From Glaciimonas soli (GTDB lineage Bacteria > Pseudomonadota > Gammaproteobacteria > Burkholderiales > Burkholderiaceae_D), in contig NZ_WINI01000001.1 in NCBI RefSeq assembly GCF_009497155.1, positions 1 through 64,000 on the forward strand: DNA of 64,000 nucleotides. Reading direction: 5' to 3'. The notes beneath the pieces were generated by a model. The model made no database searches, was not told the DNA's origin, and saw nothing but the letters and a program-made list of their open reading frames with translations. This document shows, piece by piece, positions 9,236 through 17,128 of this stretch. Made by a program: the position numbers and the translations under genes. How positions within the stretch are numbered: position 1 is the stretch's first letter; every line of letters begins with the position of its first letter.

Positions 9236-9434
9236 CTTGCATCTTTAAATAATAACAGAAGGACAATGAAGCACTAGCTGTTAAATATTGCAGTAGGGGG
9301 AATGATGTTGATGGTGTGTAGCCAGAAATGGCGGCGTAATATTTGCAGAGTCGGATTGATACCGACGCAGACTATATTTCAGAGTATTGAGTAGGCGTAA
9401 AAAAAAACCACGTGAGAGCAGGCTAATTTGAATA

Positions 9435-9455
9435 ATATTAGACACTGTCTAATAT
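9435..9455. repeat. Perfect 10-bp inverted repeat beside the left att-like repeat
   Basis: ATATTAGACA and TGTCTAATAT are perfect inverted arms around a single C. It lies 31 bases outside the left copy of the tRNA repeat and is followed by an imperfect TACAG/CTGTA pair. It could be a dimeric-protein site (regulator or recombination factor) or chance in AT-rich DNA. Confidence 0.5.
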
Positions 9456-9486
9456 ACAGTGCTGTATGTATACGCAGCTTGCGCAG

Positions 9487-9537
9487 TAAGTCTTTGATTC
9501 TATTGGTCGGGACGGAGTGATTCGAACACTCGACCCC
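9487..9537 (+). repeat. Left att-like direct repeat (copy of the tRNA-Pro 3' end)
   Basis: These 51 bases are identical to 14289-14339. They carry the last 34 bases of tRNA-Pro(GGG), including the encoded CCA, plus 17 bases downstream of it. Weaker similarity continues about 12 bases into the anticodon arm (TGCACC..ATGC). The 5' half of a tRNA is absent, so this is not a second tRNA gene. Confidence 0.85.
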
Positions 9538-9693
9538 ATGCACCTGATGCGGGAGTTTATAAGTCCGTACCGCCCGTAAACATTGGCTTTCCACCTGGAT
9601 CGTATAATATCCAGCGGTTCTTCATGAGCCTGTATCTCGCATGAAATAGTGACGTACTTCGCCAGATTATACAAATTTAGGTTTATTCCTGAT

Positions 9694-9933
9694 TTAATTC
9701 GATGAGTCGGGAATTTGTATTTTTTCGCGTAAAACGACGACCCATATTCGGCTAGAAAGATCCGTCAGTGCATCCTCTTCAAAAATAACAGTCATCCGCA
9801 TGCGTTTACCGTGTGCATCGGCTTTAATGAAATGGACGCTCCTTTCAGTCAAACTGGCAATTTTCGCATTTTGGCACTTCGATACCGTTTCGAAATAAGG
9901 CGCCCATTTCATTAAAACCACTGAGGAATGCAT
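9694..9933 (-). CDS. Small hypothetical protein, doubtful
   Basis: A 79-residue frame from ATG 9933 (six residues more if a TTG at 9951 is used). It has no recognisable domain; the sequence is mixed alpha/beta-looking (RMRMTVIFEEDALTDLSSRI, then WVVVLREKIQ). No good ribosome site is visible. It is the only frame of any length in the left part of the island and is read opposite to the two large genes. It may be a small island gene or the C-terminal scrap of a deleted one. Confidence 0.3.
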   Translation of the reverse strand: MHSSVVLMKWAPYFETVSKCQNAKIASLTERSVHFIKADAHGKRMRMTVIFEEDALTDLSSRIWVVVLREKIQIPDSSN

Positions 9934-10096
9934 CGCTTTTCGCCGAATCAAATCAGCAATTCGTCGTTAATATTGGTGGGGCCGGATCGACTAAAAACTG
10001 ATTGCTACCAAAAGGGCGAGCTAAGCGTCGTGCCAACTCTGCGCCCCTGTGTTTCGATTTATCAATGCAAGCAAAGAGGGAAATTGAACTCGGACT

Positions 10097-11440
10097 ATGA
10101 ATAAAGAAAATAATGTTTTAAGTGTGAATCAAAAAAATGTCGTGCACTCATCCAACTCTGAAATGCAGGAAAAAATTGTACAGCCTACGTCTACATGGTT
10201 CAGTCAGATAAAAGCAGCGATTTTTCGGACGCATACCAAAACTGATGAGCAAGGTGAGAGGCCTCCCAGAGATGTTGAAATACACTCGGCCGAATCGCAC
10301 GGCGGGGTAAAAAGTGATCCACTTGAAGAAATGAAGCGGATGAAGGAGTTTTATAAAGAATTTGTCGCGATAGGAAAAGACACGCTTGAAGTTGGATGGA
10401 AACTTGCACCATTGGCGTTTTTGCCGACGGGCTTGCTTCTATGGGTTTACCTCCGATCAATACATTGGACGGGACTGTTTCAAGATTCGGCGATGGCGGT
10501 AAGTGGCCTGGTATTTTTATTTGTAGCGGCACTGTTTTTGGCATTTGCAGTTTTACTACAGTTCGTTGCCCCGTCCGTAATTCTGATATGCACCGTCTCT
10601 GGCTATGCTCAAAATCGCTTTATGCCGAAATATGTTGCGAATATTTATCGCTGGGCATTGGTGGGTTGGCTCATTGGAGTTAGCTTGATCATCTGGTGGG
10701 ACAATAGTAACGGCAAATGGATAGCGTTGGCATTGCCAATTGTGACGTCGTTGATTTATTTGTTTGTATATATGCGGAAAGAGCCAACTTTGTTGCCGGG
10801 CAAGTCAACATTTGCGTGGTTTATGAAAAATGCTGGATGGTCTCTTGCGGCGACATTCACGGTTGCTTCCACCAGTTTACCATTGGTAATCGGCTTACAA
10901 ATCGCGGGTCATGTCCCTAATATCGAAGAAGGTTGGCAAACTTGGGTTGCGATGGGAGTCTGCATCGGGATCTCGGCAATCAGTCTCGTCCCTGGATTGA
11001 TGTATTTAGGCGCGAGAACTTCTAGTATGGGTGCTTATCGCCCAATGAAATTTGCAATTGGCGGAGTTGTTTTTATTTCATACGTAGTCATCAGCAGCGT
11101 TGTTTTTTTTGCCCCGGTGTCATCGACAGTGCTGCGCTTATCCGGTATTTACAGCAATGAGCTTCAGACGTTTCAGGTTCGTGAACCTACGCTTACACCT
11201 GTGTTTACCGCAGTGGGCTTGAATGTCACCAAGAAAGAAGATTTAACTTTGGTCCGCGCTTATCTTCGGTATGGATTTGGAGGGTATAAGCTTCTGTGTG
11301 CTAATAAGTTTAACCCGGCTACTGTTTCTCAGGAAGCAGTGAAGAAAGCTCGACTTGATAAAAAGCCGGACCCGGGCATCGTTGGCGGGAGCCACTGCGC
11401 TCCGGCCTATCCCAACGAGGTTCGGGAGATAAGAGAATAG
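10097..11440 (+). CDS. Multi-pass membrane protein of unknown function (island gene 1)
   Basis: A 447-residue protein I do not recognise. Residues 1-100 are polar and probably cytoplasmic, ending in a charged helix (PLEEMKRMKEFYKEFVAIGK). Seven or so hydrophobic segments follow, at about 102-122, 133-172 (long, perhaps two helices), 185-203, 208-228, 245-268, 283-305 and 322-345. The last 100 residues are soluble, with an ordered-looking block (FQVREPTLTPVFTAVGLNVT; two Cys at about 397 and 432). It starts at ATG 10097 with only a weak ribosome site. It precedes the TPR protein in the same direction with a 576-bp gap. The protein shows no transporter motif I know. Confidence 0.7.
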   Translation: MNKENNVLSVNQKNVVHSSNSEMQEKIVQPTSTWFSQIKAAIFRTHTKTDEQGERPPRDVEIHSAESHGGVKSDPLEEMKRMKEFYKEFVAIGKDTLEVGWKLAPLAFLPTGLLLWVYLRSIHWTGLFQDSAMAVSGLVFLFVAALFLAFAVLLQFVAPSVILICTVSGYAQNRFMPKYVANIYRWALVGWLIGVSLIIWWDNSNGKWIALALPIVTSLIYLFVYMRKEPTLLPGKSTFAWFMKNAGWSLAATFTVASTSLPLVIGLQIAGHVPNIEEGWQTWVAMGVCIGISAISLVPGLMYLGARTSSMGAYRPMKFAIGGVVFISYVVISSVVFFAPVSSTVLRLSGIYSNELQTFQVREPTLTPVFTAVGLNVTKKEDLTLVRAYLRYGFGGYKLLCANKFNPATVSQEAVKKARLDKKPDPGIVGGSHCAPAYPNEVREIRE

Positions 11441-12016
11441 TCTTTCCAGGACTACAGGCTTAGGTGCAGCGGTAGGCGTTAGGAGGCGAATTCCGGTGTA
11501 AGCATTCTTAGTGGAAAATGAGATGAAATGGAAAAGGCCTACAAGTCAAGAGCTGTAATCCTTTGATTTTATTGGCCAGGTATTCTAGGTTGCTATGCCG
11601 ATACGGCGGAAGTCTGGCAAGCAGGTTGACTAAGCCAATTTTGCGGAGAACAATAAGATATTGACTTGCGGGAACGTTGACCAAGTCAGGCTAAGAGTCT
11701 GCGCTCGCTTGCCGCCGCTATTTTTTTTTGCGCTAAATCGATCGATGCGGAGAAAATGTTTAGCAGAATACGAGCGAACTGATATATGGCGTTCATTTGC
11801 ATACCGAAGAAAAAATAAAAAAATCTCCCATAAAGTTGGTTTTTTGTTTTCCCTGCATCAGTTGTCACGTCAACGTGCATCGGCCCTATAAGGCAAATAT
11901 ATCTTGCGCTAGGTGCTAATTGGGCAACACCGTTGTCACTAGCCGCTAGAATCAATCCGCAGCAAGAACGTCGTTTGGCGAGGAGTACCGCCGTTTTAAC
12001 TTGAGAGGGGATTACT
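11441..12016. other. Long non-coding gap between the two island genes
   Basis: 576 bases with no convincing gene; short open frames here lack ribosome sites and coding character. The stretch is AT-rich, with A/T homopolymers around 11720 and 11810-11850. The downstream gene probably has its own promoter here. GAGAGGGG at 12003-12010 is the ribosome site of the next gene. Confidence 0.5.
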
Positions 12017-13960
12017 TTGAATGATGCGAGCAAAGATGTGCCTGTTTCCCTCGTGGCGTCGGTGGCAGGAAGGGATGATTCAAGCTTTGAAGTTACCCAA
12101 AAATTTCAAGTTCGTCAGGTGCCGGATGATGCTAAGGAATACTATATTCGTTTTCGGATAAGTACGTTGAAGCGTTGTCGGGAACAATTAGGCATTCTGG
12201 AAAATGCAGGATTTCCCTATGGCGAGTTATGTCTGGCGATAGCATCAATTACTCTTGGAGCGGCATTAGGCGCGTGGGCCGGGGGAGTGAAACTAGAAGC
12301 TAAATTTACGTCTGGATTTTTCTATATTGCATTACCATGCATTGCAGTCGGCACCTTCATTTTGTACGTATTTCTGAGACATTCTTCTGTCGTAGATGCT
12401 AAGAAAATCGCGAAGAACGTCCTTGGTGATCTTCCCTTAATTGATTCTCATACGGAGCCAAATCAAGATTTTTCTAAAATTGCAACATCCATGCAAGATG
12501 ATGCGTCCACTCTGGGCACCGTGGAAAAGCCCATTTCAACATTTGAAATAACAGAACCGGCAGCAGACAAAGGGGGCTTCGATTTTTCAGATCCAAAAGT
12601 GAGTTGGAACCAATTCGATTTTAATACGGCATATTTTCTGCAAATCAATCAGGAAAGTGGCAAAGCCGATTTAGTTGATCAAGTTTTTCAGCAAAGCCCG
12701 CTGGCCGAAGATCCGCATGAAGTACTTAAATGGTCAGGTTGGAAGCTGTACTGCAAATTGGAATATGGTATGTCTGGGCAATTTGATGCGTTAGAAGTTC
12801 TTGCGAAGGATAATCCTGGTATTCATGATTTTGCGGCCCACTTAGGTCGGATTTACCGTAAATATGGCGATAATAAACAAGCTGCAGTTTGGTTTGAATG
12901 CGCTGCGGACAGCTGTCAGATTAAGGCAGTGTCCCTTAGATTACTTGGTGATGCTGCCGAGGCGTCATTGATCAGCGGACAAAAGGACCGTGCAAATTCA
13001 TTGGCTAATCGTATTCGAGAATATCAGGCGAATGATAGTGACTTAGACCGGATTAAGTTGACGATAGAACGTAGGCTTTTGGAAATTGGGAAGGATGACG
13101 AGAGGTCGATTGGTATTTTAGAGAGGCTACTTGAATTAGATCCGACGGATGATAATTTGCGATTCCTCTTAGGTTTCAAATATTCTGAAATGAACAGGCA
13201 TGCACTGGCTGCATTGCATTATGGGCGTATTGATATTCGAAAGCGAGGGGGGAGCTCTTGGAATAATTTAGGGGTTGCGTTGTATCACATTGGCATTCCG
13301 AGTCTTTCAATTGAGGCCTTCCTCGCCTCGTCGGCCCATGGGGAAACACTTGCGGCAAGTAATCTAGCGAATCAACTAATTCCTGCCGGATTTTTGCAAC
13401 AGGCCGAGGACCTCCTTGATAAGGCGTCGATAACTAAACCATATGACAATGCTGTCGATACTTCGCGTTCTACTCTGAATGAACGGAAGAGCGAAAGTCT
13501 GAAAAAACTTGAAGAATCAAACAAAAAAGTCACTTTTATTAGCGATTTTTATAAGCGATTTGGCGAGAGCATTGTCTTACCGCACCCCCCTATTCAGAAT
13601 GGTATTTTTGAAGGGCCAGAATTTTCAGTAACGGTATCAATCAACGGAGACCAATTTTTAGCTCATGGGAAGTACGTGGTACAAGCGAATAAATTGTTGG
13701 GGATTGTGTTCCCGGCCGGGGCACAACCAATACCTATCTCCTATGAAGTGACGATTAGAGGAAATTTGCTCGGTTCAACGATGGTCGGGAATATCAAGAA
13801 AATAGTCGTCGAAAGACCGCCGGTTGCTCCGACATTGCTTGACGTACAAAATGGAACTCCGTTACTTCTGATTCTAAGTCCTGATGGAAATAGCCTGCAC
13901 GCCATGGAAATTGAGCCGGAAGTGTCACCATCGATATTCTCGTTCGTTCGCCATCCATAG
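12017..13960 (+). CDS. Two-helix membrane protein with TPR-like repeats, unknown function (island gene 2)
   Basis: A 647-residue protein I do not recognise as a family. Residues 1-65 are soluble and include a helix (YIRFRISTLKRCREQLGIL); two hydrophobic helices follow at about 68-90 and 99-120, joined by a short loop. After a linker, residues about 195-470 form TPR-like helical repeats, for example YRKYGDNKQAAVWFECAADS, LERLLELDPTDDNLRFLLGF and SWNNLGVALYHIGIPSLSIE. The last 140 residues look beta-rich (FSVTVSINGDQFLAHGKYVV). It starts at TTG 12017, six bases after GAGAGGGG; the nearby ATG at 12021 is out of frame. The N-terminal two-helix module followed by a repeat scaffold suggests a membrane-anchored sensor or assembly platform, which is inference only. 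Confidence 0.75.
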   Translation: MNDASKDVPVSLVASVAGRDDSSFEVTQKFQVRQVPDDAKEYYIRFRISTLKRCREQLGILENAGFPYGELCLAIASITLGAALGAWAGGVKLEAKFTSGFFYIALPCIAVGTFILYVFLRHSSVVDAKKIAKNVLGDLPLIDSHTEPNQDFSKIATSMQDDASTLGTVEKPISTFEITEPAADKGGFDFSDPKVSWNQFDFNTAYFLQINQESGKADLVDQVFQQSPLAEDPHEVLKWSGWKLYCKLEYGMSGQFDALEVLAKDNPGIHDFAAHLGRIYRKYGDNKQAAVWFECAADSCQIKAVSLRLLGDAAEASLISGQKDRANSLANRIREYQANDSDLDRIKLTIERRLLEIGKDDERSIGILERLLELDPTDDNLRFLLGFKYSEMNRHALAALHYGRIDIRKRGGSSWNNLGVALYHIGIPSLSIEAFLASSAHGETLAASNLANQLIPAGFLQQAEDLLDKASITKPYDNAVDTSRSTLNERKSESLKKLEESNKKVTFISDFYKRFGESIVLPHPPIQNGIFEGPEFSVTVSINGDQFLAHGKYVVQANKLLGIVFPAGAQPIPISYEVTIRGNLLGSTMVGNIKKIVVERPPVAPTLLDVQNGTPLLLILSPDGNSLHAMEIEPEVSPSIFSFVRHP

Positions 13961-14107
13961 CGATATCAGCCGCCGACAGTATTGGTAACGGTATTTTTCA
14001 TGGTATTTGAATTTGCGGTGATCACCAGGGGCAATTAAATATTGGCATACTGGTTTAATTGATAATTGAGTGGGGATGGTCTGATGTCAGGCACACGCTA
14101 GTATTTA

Positions 14108-14148
14108 GAAGCAAAAAAAGCCTGCGTAAACGCGCGCTTTTTTGCTTC
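14108..14148 (+). terminator. Intrinsic terminator after the TPR gene
   Basis: GAAGCAAAAAAAGC pairs with GCTTTTTTGCTTC (one bulged A), with an inner GCG/CGC pair. The T-run lies in the right arm. Probably ends the island transcript; near-symmetric, so it could also act leftwards. Confidence 0.7.
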
Positions 14149-14168
14149 TTGGTTTAGTGTCGCTTGCC

Positions 14169-14291
14169 ATGTCAATGTATACGCCACGGACCGATGCCAC
14201 GACGATATATTTCAATCCGAATCCGACACCAATTCCTGCAGCGAATTTTCCGCAACAAATGAAGGGTGTTTACATACAGGTTTCACGCTAA
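14169..14291 (+). CDS. Short orphan frame ending exactly at the att repeat
   Basis: A 40-residue frame (MSMYTPRTDATTIYFNPNPT, then PIPAANFPQQMKGVYIQVSR) that stops with the TAA formed by the first bases of the right repeat. Codons favour G/C in the third position in the first part (ACG, CGG, ACC, GCC, ACG), unlike the two large island genes. No ribosome site is visible and the frame stays open a little upstream, so it may be the C-terminal scrap of a deleted gene rather than a real small protein. Confidence 0.25.
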   Translation: MSMYTPRTDATTIYFNPNPTPIPAANFPQQMKGVYIQVSR

Positions 14292-14339
14292 GTCTTTGAT
14301 TCTATTGGTCGGGACGGAGTGATTCGAACACTCGACCCC
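14289..14339 (+). repeat. Right att-like direct repeat (3' end of tRNA-Pro)
   Basis: Identical over 51 bases to 9487-9537. It overlaps the last 34 bases of the tRNA-Pro gene and 17 bases beyond its CCA end. Confidence 0.85.
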
Positions 14340-14382
14340 TTGCACCCCATGCAAGTACGCTACCAGGCTGCGCTACGCCCCG
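14306..14382 (-). tRNA. tRNA-Pro (anticodon GGG)
   Basis: A complete 77-base tRNA on the minus strand. The acceptor CGGGGCG pairs with CGTCCCG (one G-U), followed by A73 and an encoded CCA. TAGCGCAGCCTGGTAGCG forms the D arm, the anticodon stem is CTTGC/GCAAG with loop ATGGGGT (anticodon GGG, reading CCC/CCU), and GAGTG TTCGAAT CACTC forms the T arm. It matches the shape of the known bacterial tRNA-Pro(GGG). Its 3' half is duplicated at 9487-9537, marking it as the integration target of the island. Confidence 0.95.
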
Positions 14383-14556
14383 ACAAGCCTGCTATTATAG
14401 CAGTGCAAAAAAGCTTTTTTCGCGCGGATTTAAAAAATTCTGCCGGTTTTTTGCCTGATCAACATTTCCTTATTTACTTGCTCCTTGCTTGTTCGATGTT
14501 AATTTGGCTCATGAGGCCGGATTGGAATCGACTGGCTAACATTCTGTGATTATTCT

Positions 14557-15678
14557 ATGTCTATAAAAATCAGCCAACAATTTGACGGTGGTGCCATCGA
14601 GGTTTTGCGCGCCGAACATCCACAACAAATCGAAGTCAATCTACGCCCAGATTCGCATGCGGATTTTACGCAGTGGTTTTATTTTCGCGTGCAAGGCGTG
14701 CGTGGCGAGGCTTGTCAGATACGTTTCATGAATGCTGGTAAAGCGACGTATGCAAAGGGTTGGAAAGACTACAGCGTTTGCGCTAGTTACGACCGTGAAA
14801 ACTGGTTTCGCGTGCCCACCAGTTTTGATGGTGAAGTGATGACGGTGACACACACGCCTGAGTCTGACAGCGTGTATTACGCTTATTTTGAGCCTTACAC
14901 TTGGGAGCGGCATTTGGCATTGATTGGCCGGGTAGGGCAGTCTGCTCAGGTGCAAGTGCAGGATTTGGGGAATACCGTTGACGGTCGTGATCTGAATTTA
15001 CTGGTGATTGGCAATCCTGCCGCGGCAAAAAAAGTATGGGTAATCGCACGCCAGCATCCGGGCGAGACGATGGCAGAATGGTTTGTCGAGGGTTTGGTGG
15101 ATGCGTTGCTTGATCGCGCCAATCCTATCGCTACGCGCCTGTTGCAGGAAGCGGTGTTTTATGTTGTGCCGAATATGAATCCGGATGGTTCTGTGCGCGG
15201 TAATTTGCGTACTAATGCCGCTGGTGCAAATTTGAATCGTGAATGGATGACGCCTTCGTTGGATAAAAGCCCGGAAGTATTTCACGTCAAAAATAAGATC
15301 CACGAAATTGGCTGCGACTTCTTTTTGGATGTACATGGAGATGAAGCCTTGCCTTATAACTTTGTGGCGGGCTCGGAAATGCTGAATGGATTCACTGCGG
15401 AGCAAGCAACGGAGCAGGATAAATTTATTGCTAACTTTAAAAATGCCAGTCCGGATTTCCAGAGTGAATTTGGTTATGCGGCGAGCAAATACAGTGCGGA
15501 TGTGTTAACGCTGGCTTCTAAATATATTGGCCATACATTTAAATGCCTGTCATTGACGCTGGAAATGCCGTTTAAAGACAATGCCAATTTACCGGATGCG
15601 CAAGTTGGCTGGAATGGCGCCCGTAGCGTGCGGCTGGGTGCGGCTAGTTTGCAGCCGATTTTGAAGGCGTTTGAATAA
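14557..15678 (+). CDS. M14-family zinc carboxypeptidase (cytosolic type)
   Basis: A 373-residue protein with an N-terminal beta-rich domain (residues 1-120) and a C-terminal M14 carboxypeptidase domain, the layout of the cytosolic carboxypeptidase branch. The zinc-binding signature HPGETMAEW is near residues 166-174 (His and Glu ligands), NMNPDG and NLNREW follow, and DVHGDE near residue 265 supplies the third ligand His. There is no signal peptide, so it acts in the cytoplasm, probably trimming C-terminal residues or amidated substrates; the natural substrate is unknown. It stands alone between the tRNA and a convergent gene. The start has no obvious ribosome site. Confidence 0.85.
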   Translation: MSIKISQQFDGGAIEVLRAEHPQQIEVNLRPDSHADFTQWFYFRVQGVRGEACQIRFMNAGKATYAKGWKDYSVCASYDRENWFRVPTSFDGEVMTVTHTPESDSVYYAYFEPYTWERHLALIGRVGQSAQVQVQDLGNTVDGRDLNLLVIGNPAAAKKVWVIARQHPGETMAEWFVEGLVDALLDRANPIATRLLQEAVFYVVPNMNPDGSVRGNLRTNAAGANLNREWMTPSLDKSPEVFHVKNKIHEIGCDFFLDVHGDEALPYNFVAGSEMLNGFTAEQATEQDKFIANFKNASPDFQSEFGYAASKYSADVLTLASKYIGHTFKCLSLTLEMPFKDNANLPDAQVGWNGARSVRLGAASLQPILKAFE

Positions 15679-15686
15679 GACAAAGA

Positions 15687-15716
15687 GGGCGCAACCGATA
15701 AAATCCGGTCGTGCCC
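15687..15716 (+). terminator. Possible terminator between convergent genes
   Basis: GGGC..ACCG pairs with CGGT..GCCC with an internal 3-base mismatch, followed by AACTTTTG. Weak, but placed right after the carboxypeptidase stop. Confidence 0.4.
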
Positions 15717-15730
15717 AACTTTTGTCAATT

Positions 15731-16957
15731 TCAATGGAAATGCGCCGAGCTTGGCGGCGTATCTTCCGGCATTTCCGGATGCACCAATTCCCCATCATTA
15801 TCAGCATATAGCGGCGTTCCGCAATCATCGCAAAACTCCATCGCAAATAATTCGTTGTGACATTGAATGTGGCTGATGCCATTCTCTCGTAACAACGCGA
15901 GGATTTGTTCTAGCGGGGTTTGTGCTTCCGGATCTTCTGTTGAGGATGCTGCATCGCCGGTTTCTTCGTTTGCTTCTTCTTGCCCGTAGAGCGGCCAGAC
16001 GACGCCATAGACAACGTCATGGTTTTCTGCGATGGCAAAAGCGATGCGGTACTCGTCGACCCGACCGCTTTCGGGTTCTTCGCTAAAGCGCCCGATAGTG
16101 GCGTGTAATTCGGTGCTGGCAACGTTCAAGGTGCTGGTCAAATAAAAGCTGGCAGCACGTAAAGAAATCGGCCGTATTTGCTTATCTGCTTCACGACAAG
16201 CGACAAAATAGGCTTCCGGCAGCAACACGTCAATTCCACAACCCGGCAATAAACGATTAAACGTCGGCGTTGCTTGCGCTTGCCATAGTCTTAATGCGCT
16301 GTCTTTTGTGCCCGCACCGGTTTGCCAGTTAAACAGCGGTGCCCCACGAGGTACTACCAATGCCGCCAATAGATAGCGTGTATCGGCAAGGAAAGGAGCA
16401 GTTTCCGGTTGTTTGGCAGGCCGATGCAAGGCGCTGTTACTCAATGCTGCATGCGCCATCGTTTGCAACAGCGCAGCGGTGTCCGCATGTGTGCGTGGTA
16501 GCTGATCAATCGCATATAAATTTGGCATCAGTGCAGTACGTACGCCTGATGCCAGAACATGCGCATGAAAATGGGCATTCAGTGTGATTAAAAGATCTGC
16601 TGGAATAGGGCCCGACGCAATTGAAAAGCGAGTCCAGGCCAATATCGGCAGGGCGACTAACAAGGCGTCGTAAGAAACGCCTTCATAGTCAATAATCGTC
16701 GACTCGCTACAAGCCTCGATCCCATCCATTAACGCGTTATAGGCATCCGCCTGATCGGGAAATAACAACTCTAATGCGCTATCAATTGGATCTTGCTGAT
16801 TAGCTTTCAACAGTTTATTGACATGAATATCAAGTTCATCTTCCCACGCACGCAATTCAAGGCGACTTGAAGCTTCTGTCAGGGCATGTGCTAATGCGGT
16901 GAGTCGTTGGCTGTCAGCGGAAGGTTTGCGAGAAGTACTTTTAGTCGGACGGCGCAT
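15731..16957 (-). CDS. DUF2863 family protein
   Basis: A 408-residue protein that I recognise as the DUF2863 family, found mainly in Burkholderiales; function unknown. Visible conserved features are the basic N-terminus (MRRPTKSTSRK), the block YDALLVALPILAWTRFSIAS near residue 95, FLADTRYLLAALVVPRGAPL, LLPEAYFVACREADKQIRP, and a C-terminal CDDCGTPLYADNDGE (about residue 385) that resembles half of a metal-binding cysteine pair. There is no signal peptide and no membrane helix. The start is the ATG at 16957; an upstream extension is not conserved-looking. It lies downstream of acnA, separated by a terminator. Confidence 0.8.
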   Translation of the reverse strand: MRRPTKSTSRKPSADSQRLTALAHALTEASSRLELRAWEDELDIHVNKLLKANQQDPIDSALELLFPDQADAYNALMDGIEACSESTIIDYEGVSYDALLVALPILAWTRFSIASGPIPADLLITLNAHFHAHVLASGVRTALMPNLYAIDQLPRTHADTAALLQTMAHAALSNSALHRPAKQPETAPFLADTRYLLAALVVPRGAPLFNWQTGAGTKDSALRLWQAQATPTFNRLLPGCGIDVLLPEAYFVACREADKQIRPISLRAASFYLTSTLNVASTELHATIGRFSEEPESGRVDEYRIAFAIAENHDVVYGVVWPLYGQEEANEETGDAASSTEDPEAQTPLEQILALLRENGISHIQCHNELFAMEFCDDCGTPLYADNDGELVHPEMPEDTPPSSAHFH

Positions 16958-17040
16958 GATGATCTCGGCAACAGAATCGGAACTTGTATTGTAGAGGAGT
17001 AATGAGCAGAACGCTGATGGCATCAAATATAAAGACGAAA

Positions 17041-17066
17041 AAAAACCGCACTAATGTGCGGTTTTT
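17041..17066 (-). terminator. Intrinsic terminator downstream of acnA
   Basis: AAAAACCGCAC pairs with GTGCGGTTTTT around a TAAT loop. Leftward use ends acnA; it is symmetric. Confidence 0.85.
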
Positions 17067-17128
17067 CTTGAGTAGCATTTAAGCTTAATTTAGCGCCAGA
17101 TTGGCGCCAAATTAGTACTTAATAGTAC

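Larger units (their letters stand above)
13961..14305. other. Right end of the island: hairpins, short frame, att boundary
   Basis: After the TPR gene there is an AT-rich inverted repeat (CAATTAAA 14032-14039 with TTTAATTG 14054-14061), a strong terminator (14108-14148) and a short open frame (14169-14291). In most tRNA islands the integrase gene would sit here next to the tRNA; there is none. Confidence 0.5.
9487..14339. mobile_element. tRNA-Pro-associated genomic island remnant, about 4.85 kb, no integrase
   Basis: The segment is bounded by perfect 51-bp direct repeats, the right one being the 3' end of an intact tRNA gene. This arrangement is the known product of integration by tyrosine recombinases at tRNA 3' ends. 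The cargo is AT-richer than the flanks: one small doubtful gene, two large unrecognised membrane protein genes and a short orphan frame. No integrase, excisionase or replication gene is visible, although such islands usually keep an integrase next to the tRNA. It is either a deletion remnant or an element mobilised in trans. Confidence 0.65.

Noticed and set aside
9487-9560. A second tRNA-Pro gene
   Set aside because: Only the 3' half matches; there is no acceptor 5' strand or D arm, so it is a repeat copy and not a gene.
11661-11891. Short open frame in the gap between the two island genes
   Set aside because: No ribosome site, no coding-like composition, and it runs through A/T homopolymers.
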